49,215 nucleotides of DNA from Candidatus Mediterraneibacter norwichensis. GTDB lineage: Bacteria > Bacillota > Clostridia > Lachnospirales > Lachnospiraceae. Positions within the stretch are counted from its first letter, which is position 1. Every line of letters starts with the position of its first letter. The position numbers and the translations under genes are program-made. The notes beneath the pieces are model-generated. The model had not been told where the DNA came from. It saw only the letters and a program-made list of their open reading frames with translations, and did not search any database. Of the stretch, positions 33,778 through 42,135 are shown one piece after another. The stretch is from assembly GCA_019112765.1 (NCBI GenBank), contig DXIU01000089.1, positions 1 to 49,215 on the forward strand, read 5' to 3'.

Positions 33778-35445
33778 ATGGAAAACGTAGCTGTTTCAAA
33801 GAATTTTATCGAACAGGAAATAGATAAGGATCTTGCGGAAGGCGTATACGATCACGTATGTACCCGTTTTCCGCCGGAACCCAACGGATATCTGCACATT
33901 GGACACGCAAAGTCCATTCTTCTGAATTACGGACTCGCTCAGGAGTATGGAGGAACCTTTCATATGAGGTTTGACGATACCAATCCGACCAAAGAAAAGA
34001 TGGAGTTTGTAGATTCCATCAAAGAAGATATTCAGTGGCTGGGTGCAGACTGGGGAGACCATCTGTATTTTGCATCTGATTATTTTGATCAGATGTACGA
34101 GTGCGCGGTAAAGCTGATTAAAAAGGGAAAAGCCTTTGTCTGCGATCTGTCGGCTGAAGAGATGAGAGAGTACCGCGGAACTCTGAAAGAGCCGGGAAAG
34201 GAAAGTCCTTACCGGAACCGGAGTGTTGAAGAGAACCTGCAGCTTTTCGAAGAGATGAGAGAAGGGAAATATAAAGACGGGGAAAAGGTTCTCCGGGCGA
34301 AAATTGATATGGCGTCTCCGAATATAAATATGAGAGATCCGGTAATTTACCGTGTGGCTCACATGACACATCACAATACCGGCGACAAGTGGTGCATTTA
34401 TCCTATGTATGATTTTGCGCATCCGATCGAAGATGCCATTGAGGGAATCACGCATTCGATCTGTACCCTTGAATTTGAGGATCACAGACCTCTTTATGAC
34501 TGGGTTGTAAGGGAGTGTGAATTTGAGCAGCCGCCAAGGCAGATCGAATTTGCAAAACTGTACCTGACTAATGTGGTGACCGGAAAGCGTTATATTAAGA
34601 AGCTGGTGGAAGAAGGAATTGTAGACGGATGGGACGACCCGAGGCTTGTGTCTATCGCGGCGCTCAGAAGACGCGGATTTACGCCGGAATCCATAAAAAT
34701 GTTTATTGATCTGTGCGGTGTTTCCAAAGCGCAGAGCTCTGTTGATTATGCCATGCTTGAGTACTGTATCCGGGAAGATCTGAAAATGAAGAGATCCAGG
34801 ATGATGGCGGTTCTTGATCCGATCAGGCTTGTGATTGACAATTACCCGGAAGGACAGACCGAGTATCTGGATGTGGCAAATAATCTGGAAAACGAGGAGC
34901 TGGGAACCAGAAAAGTCCCGTTCTGCAGAGAACTCTATATTGAGAGAGAAGACTTTATGGAAGAACCGCCGAAAAAATATTTCCGGCTGTTCCCGGGCAA
35001 TGAAGTCCGTCTGATGCACGCATACTTTGTAAAATGCGTAAGTTTTGTCAAAGATGAGGAGGGCAGAATTACGGAAGTGCACTGCACTTACGATCCGGAG
35101 ACAAAAGCCGGAAGCGGATTTACAGGAAGAAAAGTGAAAGGAACCATACACTGGGTTCCGGCACCCTATGCTCAGAAGGCAGAAGTTCGCCTGTACGAAA
35201 ACCTGATCGACGAGGAAAAAGGTGTTTACAATAAAGAAGACGGCTCTCTGAATCTGAATCCGAATTCTCTGACAGTGATAAAAGATGCGTATGTAGAACC
35301 AAGTTTTGAAGGAGCGGAGGCGTACGACAGTTATCAGTTTGTGCGCAACGGCTATTACTGCATTGACGCGAAAGACTCCAGACCGGATCATCTTGTGTTC
35401 AACCGGATTGTATCTCTGAAGAGCTCTTTCCGGCTGCCCAAATAA
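33778..35445 (+). CDS. glnS: Glutaminyl-tRNA synthetase with divergent KMSKS loop
   Basis: A 555-residue class I synthetase charging tRNA-Gln directly. The HIGH motif is in [16 protein letters not shown] near residue 35, typical of GlnRS. The KMSKS loop, usually VMSKR in GlnRS, reads VTGKR here (residues 267-271): the catalytic Lys270 and Arg271 are kept, Met and Ser are replaced. The C-terminal anticodon-binding barrels are full length. GAGGAGGAAACA fixes ATG 33778; a GTG at 33760 is inside the ribosome binding site. Nine bp separate it from a MocR regulator. Confidence 0.95.
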   Translation: MENVAVSKNFIEQEIDKDLAEGVYDHVCTRFPPEPNGYLHIGHAKSILLNYGLAQEYGGTFHMRFDDTNPTKEKMEFVDSIKEDIQWLGADWGDHLYFASDYFDQMYECAVKLIKKGKAFVCDLSAEEMREYRGTLKEPGKESPYRNRSVEENLQLFEEMREGKYKDGEKVLRAKIDMASPNINMRDPVIYRVAHMTHHNTGDKWCIYPMYDFAHPIEDAIEGITHSICTLEFEDHRPLYDWVVRECEFEQPPRQIEFAKLYLTNVVTGKRYIKKLVEEGIVDGWDDPRLVSIAALRRRGFTPESIKMFIDLCGVSKAQSSVDYAMLEYCIREDLKMKRSRMMAVLDPIRLVIDNYPEGQTEYLDVANNLENEELGTRKVPFCRELYIEREDFMEEPPKKYFRLFPGNEVRLMHAYFVKCVSFVKDEEGRITEVHCTYDPETKAGSGFTGRKVKGTIHWVPAPYAQKAEVRLYENLIDEEKGVYNKEDGSLNLNPNSLTVIKDAYVEPSFEGAEAYDSYQFVRNGYYCIDAKDSRPDHLVFNRIVSLKSSFRLPK

Positions 35446-35454
35446 AGAAAAAGC

Positions 35455-36867
35455 ATGTATGAACTGACGATTCATTTACAGACAAATTCAAAAACGCCGC
35501 TGTATGAGCAGATCTATCGCTATATAAAGGGTGAAATCCGGGAGGGCCGTATTGCGAGCGGAGAGAAGCTGCCGTCTACCCGTGCGCTCAGCAGACATCT
35601 GGAGGTGAGCAGGAGCACGGTGGAAATGGCGTATGAGCAGCTCCTGTCTGAGGGATATATTGAAGCCCGCGCCTGCCGCGGATATTATGCAGCCCGTCTG
35701 GACGGGCTGTATCAGCTTACAGAGCCGGATACGGTAAAAAAGGAAAAAAAGAATTCCGATGGAAAGAAATATGAATTTGACTTTACTCCGTACGGAGTTG
35801 ACCTGAAAAGTTTCCCTTACAATATCTGGCGCCGGCTTTCCAGGGAATGCCTGGTTGACGACAGAGCGGAATTGTTCCGATTGGGCGATCCCCGGGGCGA
35901 GTACGGCCTCAGAAACGCAATCTGCAGCTATCTGCATCAGGCCAGAGGTGTCAACTGCAGTCCGGAGCAGATTGTTGTCGGGGCGGGCAGCGACTATCTT
36001 CTTATGCTGCTTGCGGCGATCATGGGACAGGGACACAGAGTTGCCCTTGAGAATCCTACTTACAGGCAGGCGTACCGGCTGTTCAGAAATCTGTCTTATG
36101 AAGTGTGTACGGTTGATGCGGATGATAAGGGAATGCAGATGGACGAACTGGACAGGACAGGAGCGGACATCGCGTTTGTCATGCCTTCTCACCAGTATCC
36201 TCTTGGCATTGTCATGCCGCTGAGACGGCGTATGGAACTTCTGAAGTGGGCAAACGAAGAGAATAACCGTTATATTATAGAAGATGATTATGACAGTGAA
36301 TTCAGATATAAAGGAAAACCGATTCCGGCGCTGCAGGGCTATGACGCGTGCGGGAAGGTGATTTATGTGGGGACTTTCTCCAAGTCAATTGCTCCTTCTA
36401 TCCGTATGAGTTATATGGTTCTTCCGGAACCGCTGCTGCAAAGGTATGAGGAAAGATGCAGTTTTATCAGTTCTACTGTGTCCAAGGTAGACCAGATTAT
36501 CCTTCAGAAGTTTATAGAGGAGGGGTATTTTGAACGTCACCTTAACAAGACCCGCGCACTTTATAAAAACCGGCATGATGTACTTCTTTCCTGTCTGAAA
36601 GAAATAGATGCTGACTTTACAGTATCCGGAGAAAATGCAGGCGTTCATCTTCTTCTTCATTTTCATAACGGAAAGACCGAGGAGGAAATGATACGAAGCG
36701 CCGCGGAAAAAAACGTAAAAGTCTATGGCTTATCCGGGTATTATGTGGAGCAGGACAAAGAGCACAAACCCCAGAAGGATGCGGTGATCCTTCTGGGATA
36801 TGCAAATATGGGGGAAGAGAGCATCCGCAGGGCGGCAGCCCTTCTGGCGGAGGCCTGGAAAGAATAG
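35455..36867 (+). CDS. MocR-type regulator: GntR DNA-binding domain fused to PLP aminotransferase fold
   Basis: A 470-residue protein. Residues 1-75 form a GntR winged helix (KTPLYEQIYRYIKGEIREG, then STRALSRHLEVSRSTVEMAYEQL). Residues 115-470 form a class I aminotransferase fold with the PLP lysine at Lys310 in GTFSKSIAPSIR. MocR proteins sense PLP or amino-compounds and act mainly as regulators. PdxR is one subgroup, but no pdxST genes are nearby, so the symbol is not given. The ribosome binding site is weak, so translation may be coupled to glnS, 9 bp upstream. Confidence 0.9.
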   Translation: MYELTIHLQTNSKTPLYEQIYRYIKGEIREGRIASGEKLPSTRALSRHLEVSRSTVEMAYEQLLSEGYIEARACRGYYAARLDGLYQLTEPDTVKKEKKNSDGKKYEFDFTPYGVDLKSFPYNIWRRLSRECLVDDRAELFRLGDPRGEYGLRNAICSYLHQARGVNCSPEQIVVGAGSDYLLMLLAAIMGQGHRVALENPTYRQAYRLFRNLSYEVCTVDADDKGMQMDELDRTGADIAFVMPSHQYPLGIVMPLRRRMELLKWANEENNRYIIEDDYDSEFRYKGKPIPALQGYDACGKVIYVGTFSKSIAPSIRMSYMVLPEPLLQRYEERCSFISSTVSKVDQIILQKFIEEGYFERHLNKTRALYKNRHDVLLSCLKEIDADFTVSGENAGVHLLLHFHNGKTEEEMIRSAAEKNVKVYGLSGYYVEQDKEHKPQKDAVILLGYANMGEESIRRAAALLAEAWKE

Positions 36868-36868
36868 A

Positions 36869-36898
36869 AAAAGGAGTGCGCGGGCACTCCTTTTGTTG
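36869..36898. terminator. Bidirectional terminator between convergent genes
   Basis: A perfect 11-bp stem, AAAAGGAGTGC (36869-36879) with GCACTCCTTTT (36884-36894), closes a GCGG loop. A-rich and T-rich flanks serve both the MocR gene and the convergent small membrane protein gene. Confidence 0.88.
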
Positions 36899-36901
36899 CT
36901 C

Positions 36902-37129
36902 TTATTCGGCAGTTTCGGATTCTTCTTCGCCGTTTTTGTTAAGAGATACATATTCGCGGTCAGAAGCAGGCTTCAGATCCGCGTCCAGATCAAAATCTTC
37001 ATCTTCAGTAAATTCAGAGCCGTCCCCGTCGCCTGTATCGGCGCTGCTTTTGCAGAAATACGCGATTACAAGGCCAATTGCTGTACCGGCTGCGGCAAGG
37101 ATACTGAACCATTTTAAAAATTTCTTCAA
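36902..37129 (-). CDS. Small single-pass membrane protein with acidic tail
   Basis: About 75 residues, not recognised. A basic start (KKFLKWF) precedes one TM segment (residues 8-26, ILAAAGTAIGLVIAYF), then a strongly acidic tail with DEDFDLDADL. TTG 37129 is chosen because AAAGGAG lies 9 bp upstream on the minus strand and homology-like composition begins there; an ATG at 37219 would add 30 residues without a ribosome binding site. The layout resembles the YtxH-like small membrane proteins of Firmicutes, but the resemblance is weak. Confidence 0.65.
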   Translation of the reverse strand: MKKFLKWFSILAAAGTAIGLVIAYFCKSSADTGDGDGSEFTEDEDFDLDADLKPASDREYVSLNKNGEEESETAE

Positions 37130-37247
37130 TATTAACGTCTCCTTTCTGTAAGATGATGATCCTCTCTGGTACGAAAAGAGGACATCCCGAATCTGATTTT
37201 TATTGTAATACTTTTTCATTTTAAATACAATAAAAAAGAAATAACAT

Positions 37248-37305
37248 TTTACAGAAAGGGAAAATTATAGTATAATTCTTACGGCGGCCGGAGGAGAAAC
37301 CGGCC
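37248..37305 (+). promoter_or_regulatory. Promoter and leader hairpin of purA
   Basis: TTTACA (37248-37253) and TATAAT (37271-37276) are 17 bp apart. Just after the likely start point, GGCCGG (37286-37291) pairs with CCGGCC (37300-37305) around an 8-base loop. There is no T-run, so it is not a terminator; it may protect the mRNA 5' end or gate translation. No purine riboswitch is recognised. Confidence 0.7.
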
Positions 37306-37343
37306 TGTAATATTCATAATTGCAGTACGCAGGAGGGTTTGAA

Positions 37344-38624
37344 ATGGTAAAAGCAGTAGTTGGTGCAAATTGGGGCGATGAAGGAAAAGGCAAAATCACA
37401 GATATGCTCGGAAAAGAGGCGGATATCATCGTCCGGTTCCAGGGCGGAGCAAATGCGGGCCATACAATCGTAAATAACTATGGCAAATTTGCGCTGCATA
37501 CACTGCCGTCCGGAGTGTTTTATGATCATACGACCAGCATAATCGGCAACGGCGTTGCTCTGGATATTCCGGTTCTTTTCAAAGAGATCCAGTCCATTGT
37601 TGACCGGGGAGTTCCGAAGCCGAAGATTCTTGTATCAGACAGAGCTCAGATTGTAATGTCCTATCACAAGAATTTTGACGCTTATGAAGAGGAAAGGCTT
37701 GGAAAAAAATCTTTCGGTTCTACAAAGTCCGGTATCGCTCCGTTTTATTCTGATAAATATGCAAAGATCGGCTTTCAGGTAAGCGAGCTGTTTGATGATG
37801 ATCTGCTCAAAGAAAAAACCGTACGCATTGCGGAACAGAAAAATGTGCTCCTGGAGCATCTGTATCACAAACCGTTGATTAACCCGGATGATTTATATAA
37901 AGAACTTACAGAATACAGAGAGATGATTGCTCCATATGTATGTGATGTATCTCTGTATCTTCACAATGCTCTGAAGGAGGGAAAAAATATTCTGCTGGAG
38001 GGACAGCTCGGATCCCTGAAGGATCCTGATCACGGCATCTACCCGATGGTTACTTCTTCTTCCACACTGGCAGCCTACGGCGCAATCGGAGCAGGCATTC
38101 CTCCTTATGAGATTAAGCAGATCATAACAGTCTGCAAGGCGTACTCCAGTGCTGTCGGCGCCGGCGCTTTTGTCAGCGAGATTTTCGGTGAAGAGGCGGA
38201 CGAGCTGAGAAAACGCGGGGGAGACGGCGGAGAATTCGGCGCAACAACAGGACGGCCCAGACGTATGGGATGGTTTGACTGTGTTGCTTCAAAATATGGC
38301 TGCAGAATGCAGGGAACAACAGATGTTGCCTTTACAGTTCTGGATGTACTTGGCTATCTGGACGAGATCCCGGTATGTGTAGGCTATGAGATTGACGGAA
38401 AGGTGACAACAGATTTCCCGGTTACTCATCTTCTGGAGAAAGCAAAACCGGTATTTAAGAAGCTCCCGGGATGGAAATGCGACATCCGCGGCATAAAGAA
38501 TTATGAGGAGCTTCCTGAAAACTGCCGCAACTATATTGAGTTTATCGAGAAAGAAATCGGCTATCCGATTACAATGATCAGCAACGGCCCGGGACGCGAG
38601 GATATTATTTTCCGCAATCGGTAA
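37344..38624 (+). CDS. purA: Adenylosuccinate synthetase
   Basis: A 426-residue enzyme that joins IMP and aspartate using GTP, the first step from IMP to AMP. The N-terminus has the GTP-binding NWGDEGKGK loop at residues 9-17 with the catalytic Asp and His (GGANAGHT near 40). The IMP-binding ATTGRPRRMGWFD motif is near residue 300 and the C-terminal KCD near 385. CAGGAGGG precedes ATG 37344; an upstream ATG at 37320 lacks one. It stands alone between its promoter and a terminator. Confidence 0.96.
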   Translation: MVKAVVGANWGDEGKGKITDMLGKEADIIVRFQGGANAGHTIVNNYGKFALHTLPSGVFYDHTTSIIGNGVALDIPVLFKEIQSIVDRGVPKPKILVSDRAQIVMSYHKNFDAYEEERLGKKSFGSTKSGIAPFYSDKYAKIGFQVSELFDDDLLKEKTVRIAEQKNVLLEHLYHKPLINPDDLYKELTEYREMIAPYVCDVSLYLHNALKEGKNILLEGQLGSLKDPDHGIYPMVTSSSTLAAYGAIGAGIPPYEIKQIITVCKAYSSAVGAGAFVSEIFGEEADELRKRGGDGGEFGATTGRPRRMGWFDCVASKYGCRMQGTTDVAFTVLDVLGYLDEIPVCVGYEIDGKVTTDFPVTHLLEKAKPVFKKLPGWKCDIRGIKNYEELPENCRNYIEFIEKEIGYPITMISNGPGREDIIFRNR

Positions 38625-38646
38625 AAAAGAATACTGGTAAAGAGCA

Positions 38647-38692
38647 GTGCCTCTGAGTATTTCCTGACAGGGAGATATTCGGAGGCTTTTTA
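38647..38692 (+). terminator. Intrinsic terminator after purA
   Basis: GCCTCTGAGTATTTCC (starting at about 38649) pairs with GGGAGATATTCGGAGGC with some G-T pairs and is followed by TTTTT. Confidence 0.78.
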
Positions 38693-38808
38693 TAATTTCA
38701 TAAGATAAAATTTAGAAATATGCCATTGGATAGACACATTTCAGGAATATTCTATAAGCATCGAAAATATAATATAAAGCTGAGATTTGATAAAAAGGAG
38801 GTATTTTT

Positions 38809-38964
38809 ATGCGTCATGGCAGCGAAGGGAAATCCAGGGACATTATTTCGATGGAAGAATACCTGAAAAAAAGACAAGCGATAAATTCAGAGAAAAATAC
38901 AAAAAAAGAAGGACAGCCTCTCGAGGCGGCTGCCCTGCAGCTTGCGGACTTACTATACATCTGA
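38809..38964 (+). CDS. Putative 51-residue protein with a strong ribosome binding site
   Basis: ATG 38809 is preceded by AAAGGAGGT at 38794-38802 with a 6-bp spacer, among the best ribosome binding sites in the window, and by TATAAT at 38768-38773. The product is basic and helical (GKSRDIISMEEYLKKRQA near residues 7-24) and has no TM segment. Its last 17 codons run through the hairpin that serves as terminator for the convergent membrane protein gene, and it overlaps that gene's last codons by 12 bp. The function is unknown. The signal for translation is good, but without homologues it remains a candidate. Confidence 0.5.
   Translation: MRHGSEGKSRDIISMEEYLKKRQAINSEKNTKKEGQPLEAAALQLADLLYI
38901..38935 (-). 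terminator. Terminator of the minus-strand membrane protein gene
   Basis: On the minus strand GGGCAGCC pairs with GGCTGTCC (38928-38935 with 38911-38918, one G-T pair) and is followed by TTCTTTTTTT. It lies within the 51-codon plus-strand frame. Confidence 0.8.
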
Positions 38965-39180
38965 TGAGTCATCCGAAGGATCTTCGTCCTTTTTCAGTAC
39001 TCTTGCCATCAGAATCATTCCGTACAGAAGCACGGGAATCAGAATGGTTGCGGCTATGGATGCTTTCAGCATCATATCTGCCCATGATGATCCGATCAGG
39101 GCGAAGACCAGAGTACAGACATATAAAATTACAAGAAGAACGGCTCCGATAAGAGCAAAGATACGTTTCAGCTTTTGCAT
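38953..39180 (-). CDS. Small two-TM membrane protein
   Basis: About 75 residues, not recognised. Two TM segments (residues 8-28 and 37-58) are followed by a charged acidic tail, KKDEDPSDDSSDV. ATG 39180 is chosen because AAAGGA lies upstream on the minus strand; the frame opens 19 codons earlier without a ribosome binding site. It is divergent from the SEC-C protein gene with overlapping promoters, and is followed by its own terminator. Confidence 0.7.
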   Translation of the reverse strand: MQKLKRIFALIGAVLLVILYVCTLVFALIGSSWADMMLKASIAATILIPVLLYGMILMARVLKKDEDPSDDSSDV

Positions 39181-39277
39181 GATAAATCCTTTCTTTTGTT
39201 TCTGCCTGGCCGGAACAGAAAAAGGAAACCGGAACACAGCCGTGTTTCCGCAGAAATTATCCGGCCTTTACAGCTAT

Positions 39278-39325
39278 AGTATACCTGAATTAAAGGTTTA
39301 CGGCAAACACAAATTAGTATATAAT
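39278..39325. promoter_or_regulatory. Divergent promoters with overlapping -35 elements
   Basis: Plus strand: TTTACG (39297-39302) and TATAAT (39320-39325), 17 bp apart, for the SEC-C gene. Minus strand: TTGCCG (39301-39306) and TATACT (39278-39283), 17 bp apart, for the membrane protein. The two -35 hexamers share two bases, so only one can be occupied at a time. Confidence 0.55.
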
Positions 39326-39391
39326 GAACAGGCGGGCAGAGCAATATTATCTGCCTGATATGGATAAATTAAAATAAAGGAGCAATATACA

Positions 39392-39907
39392 ATGAGCGAA
39401 AAAAGTTTACTGGATCAGTGGCATGCCATAGCCTATGATGAAAAGAAGTCACGGGATCAGCTGGAAAAGTTCTGGTCTGTGTATTTTAATATTGAGAAGA
39501 ATATCTATGCGCAGCTTCTGGAAGACCCGGATACTGAAGTGAAAGGAACAGTCAGAGAACTGGCGGAAAAATACGGCCAGGATGTGATGACAATGACAGG
39601 ATTCCTTGATGGTATCAACGATAGTCTGAAAACACCGAATCCGATAGAGACAATGACCGAGGATACAGAGGTAAGCCTGGCTTTTGATAAGGAAAAGCTT
39701 TATAAGAACATGGTTGACGCTAAGGCAGACTGGCTGTACGAGCTGCCGCAGTGGGAGAGAATCTTTGACGAAGAGACAAGAAAAAGGCTTTACCGTGAAC
39801 AGAAAGAGTCCGGTACTATCCGCAAGGGAAAGAAGATCGGCCGAAATGACCCGTGTCCATGCGGAAGCGGGAAAAAGTATAAAAAGTGCTGCGGAAGAAA
39901 TGCCTAA
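39392..39907 (+). CDS. SEC-C motif protein
   Basis: A 171-residue soluble protein. The C-terminal 22 residues are the zinc-binding SEC-C motif ([19 protein letters not shown]), as at the end of SecA and in several accessory proteins. The rest is a helical domain rich in charged residues ([21 protein letters not shown]) of unknown role. AAAGGAG lies before ATG 39392. A SecB- or SecA-related function is possible only by analogy. The next gene starts immediately after its stop. Confidence 0.85.
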   Translation: MSEKSLLDQWHAIAYDEKKSRDQLEKFWSVYFNIEKNIYAQLLEDPDTEVKGTVRELAEKYGQDVMTMTGFLDGINDSLKTPNPIETMTEDTEVSLAFDKEKLYKNMVDAKADWLYELPQWERIFDEETRKRLYREQKESGTIRKGKKIGRNDPCPCGSGKKYKKCCGRNA

Positions 39908-40642
39908 ATGAGAGTATTTTTTCTGGCTGCGGCGGTTTTTTGTATATTATATTATGTTATTCTCGCTGTTTATTCGCGTAAATTCACATCTACATTTGCG
40001 GGATTCTGGCTGGCGGCAGGCGGCGTACATCTGGTACTCGGATGTGTGCCGCCTTTTTCTGCGGCAGGCAGAATAACTGCCGGGGCTGTAGCTGCGGCGT
40101 GGTTATTGTTCCTGTGTGTGGAGATCCGGATTATCCGGGCGATGACTTCCGGCGGAAAAGAAAAAGCGGACTGCGTTATTGTGCTGGGGGCTCAGGTAAG
40201 AGGCCGGAATATAACTGATTCGCTGAAGCGAAGACTGGACAGAACTGTACAATATCTTCAGAAGTTTCCGGAAACGAGAGTTATTGTATCAGGAGGACAG
40301 GGACGGGGCGAGGCGATAACAGAAGCGGATGCGATGGAGGAGTATCTGGTGAAGAACGGGGTTGATAAAAGCCTGATTTTTAAAGAAGACAAATCCACAT
40401 CAACCCGGGAAAATCTGCGGTTCAGCAGGAAATACGCGGATGTGAAAAAAGAAAAGATCGGAATCGTGACAAATGGTTTTCATATGTACCGCGCTTCCCT
40501 GATTGCGGGAGAAGAGGGGTATGAGAATATCTGCACAATTCCGGCTTCCTCCAATCCGGTTTATCAGTTGAATTATCTCGTAAGAGAGTTTTTTGCCCTG
40601 CTTCAGTTCTATGCGCTTCGCAGGCACCGGAGAAAAAGGTGA
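39908..40642 (+). CDS. YdcF/SanA-type membrane protein (DUF218)
   Basis: A 244-residue protein with three N-terminal TM segments within residues 1-80 and a DUF218 domain from about residue 90: VIVLGAQVRGRNITDSL, then RVIVSGGQG near 135 and the KSTSTRENLRFS segment near 165. DUF218 proteins such as ElyC and SanA affect envelope or peptidoglycan precursor homeostasis in Proteobacteria; that role is not shown here. It starts at the base after the SEC-C stop and overlaps the start region of the aldo/keto reductase ribosome binding site, so three genes form one transcript. Confidence 0.85.
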   Translation: MRVFFLAAAVFCILYYVILAVYSRKFTSTFAGFWLAAGGVHLVLGCVPPFSAAGRITAGAVAAAWLLFLCVEIRIIRAMTSGGKEKADCVIVLGAQVRGRNITDSLKRRLDRTVQYLQKFPETRVIVSGGQGRGEAITEADAMEEYLVKNGVDKSLIFKEDKSTSTRENLRFSRKYADVKKEKIGIVTNGFHMYRASLIAGEEGYENICTIPASSNPVYQLNYLVREFFALLQFYALRRHRRKR

Positions 40643-40656
40643 AAAGGAGACCAAAT

Positions 40657-41511
40657 ATGGATAAACAGACATTTTATACTCTTTCCAATGGAGTAAAGAT
40701 TCCGGCTGCGGGATATGGTACATATAAGGCGGCTGACGGAAAAAGCGCAGAGATAATATCTGCTGCAATAGAAGTGGGATACCGTTGCTTTGATACTGCT
40801 TCTTTTTACGGGACGGAAGGATATCTCGCAGAAGCAATTACAAAAAGCGGGATTCCAAGAAAGGAATTTTTCATCACATCCAAACTCTGGAAAACGGAGA
40901 TGGGCTATCAGAATGCAAAGGATGCCTTTGAGAGAAGTCTGGAGCGCCTGAAGACAGACTATCTGGATCTTTATCTGATTCACTGGCCTCTCCCTGAGCC
41001 GGGATATAAAGACTGGAAACGGCTGGATACAGAGACCTGGCAGGCGCTGGAAGAGCTGTATGAAGCAGGAAAGGTGCGGGCGATCGGTCTGAGTAATTTC
41101 CTGCCGCATCATATAGAAAATCTTCTGAAAAACTGTAAAGTAAAGCCTGTGTCAGATCAGCTGGAGTTTCATCCGGGATACAGCCAGGAAGCCGCTGTTA
41201 ATTACTGTAAAGAGCATGGAATGCTTGTTCAGGCCTGGAGTCCGCTTGGAAGAAGACGGATCATGGAAGAGCCGCTTGTGACTTCGCTTGCGGAAAAATA
41301 TGGTGTGTCCCCGGCCAGAATCTGCCTGAAATATGCTGTGGAGCGCGGAGTAATGCCGATTCCAAAAGCATCAACTGCAGAGCGCATGAAGGAAAATATG
41401 GATCTTTTTTCGTTTGAAATGGAAAAAGAGGACATCTACCGCCTGGCAACCATGCCGCAGGCAGGATGGTCAGGCGAACATCCGGACAGAGAAACGGTTC
41501 CGGCAGAATAA
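40657..41511 (+). CDS. Aldo/keto reductase
   Basis: A 284-residue AKR of the AKR5-like group, a cytosolic NADPH-dependent carbonyl reductase. The catalytic tetrad is visible: Asp in FDTASFYGTE (with the Tyr in the same motif), Lys in FITSKLW near residue 77 and His in YLIHWPL near residue 110. The C-terminal IPKAS cofactor motif is near residue 235. AAAGGAG at 40642-40648 fixes ATG 40657; a GTG at 40639 overlaps the previous stop and is unlikely. The substrate is unknown; neighbours do not help. Confidence 0.92.
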   Translation: MDKQTFYTLSNGVKIPAAGYGTYKAADGKSAEIISAAIEVGYRCFDTASFYGTEGYLAEAITKSGIPRKEFFITSKLWKTEMGYQNAKDAFERSLERLKTDYLDLYLIHWPLPEPGYKDWKRLDTETWQALEELYEAGKVRAIGLSNFLPHHIENLLKNCKVKPVSDQLEFHPGYSQEAAVNYCKEHGMLVQAWSPLGRRRIMEEPLVTSLAEKYGVSPARICLKYAVERGVMPIPKASTAERMKENMDLFSFEMEKEDIYRLATMPQAGWSGEHPDRETVPAE

Positions 41512-41586
41512 AAGGATACAAAATAGAATATCTTTTCGGAAGAACGGACATAATAAAGCTGAATTTTGAAAAGAGGAGGTAATATT

Positions 41587-41901
41587 ATGCCGGAATTGAA
41601 ATGCACGGTACAGACCTGTGTACACAACAATGATTTTCTCTGCAGCCTTGACCGAATTCAGGTTGGCGGGGAAACAGCCAAAAGTGCCGGAGAAACAAGC
41701 TGTGACAGTTTTCAGGAAAGAAAGGAAGGAAGCTATGCCAATTCACTTGAGATGGCTTCTGACTGTGCCTGTGTAGACTGCAAGGCTACAGAGTGCATGT
41801 ATAACGAAAGCTGTAAATGCCAGGCTGGAAAGATCAGTGTGGAAGGCGGAGACGCCAGGACAAGCAGCGCTACAGAGTGCGCTACTTTCAAGTGCTGTTA
41901 A
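41587..41901 (+). CDS. DUF1540 cysteine-rich protein, two repeats
   Basis: A 104-residue protein of two DUF1540 units, residues 2-45 (CTVQTCVHNNDFLCSL, then CDSF) and 58-104 (CACVDCKATECMYNESCKC, then CATFKCC). Each carries four or more Cys in a zinc-finger-like or metal-binding arrangement. These proteins are common in sporulating Clostridia and their function is unknown. GAGGAGGT precedes ATG 41587 by 10 bp. A terminator follows, so it is a single gene or the end of the SEC-C transcript. Confidence 0.88.
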   Translation: MPELKCTVQTCVHNNDFLCSLDRIQVGGETAKSAGETSCDSFQERKEGSYANSLEMASDCACVDCKATECMYNESCKCQAGKISVEGGDARTSSATECATFKCC

Positions 41902-41939
41902 TCGGACTGCAGAAAAAGTCCGGAACAGAAAAAAGAATG

Positions 41940-41970
41940 AAATCCGGGTGTTCTGCCCGGATTTTATTTT
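41940..41970 (+). terminator. Intrinsic terminator after the DUF1540 gene
   Basis: AATCCGGG (41941-41948) pairs with CCCGGATT (41956-41963), followed by TTATTTT. Confidence 0.85.
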
Positions 41971-41979
41971 GGCTCTTTA

Positions 41980-42135
41980 TTGACTACCGGACGGGAATCG
42001 CGTTATAATCATTTGACAAGTACTGTGTAAACGGTCCGCCGTCTCTGCGGATCGGCAGTGCAGGGCAAGCTGACTGGAACAAGCGGTCAGGATGAGCATT
42101 TCTGCGGGAAAAGACACAATAAAGGGGAAATACAT
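41980..42135 (+). promoter_or_regulatory. metA promoter and structured leader
   Basis: TTGACT (41980-41985) and TATAAT (42004-42009) are 18 bp apart. The leader of about 120 nt holds GGTCCGC/GCGGATC, flanked by ACTG/CAGT, and a second stem CTGAC/GTCAG. None of the known SAM riboswitch core sequences is recognised. It could be an unrecognised methionine-linked regulatory element or merely stable RNA. Confidence 0.55.

Noticed and set aside
42010-42135. SAM-I riboswitch before metA
   Set aside because: The conserved core sequences are absent; kept only as an unassigned structured leader.
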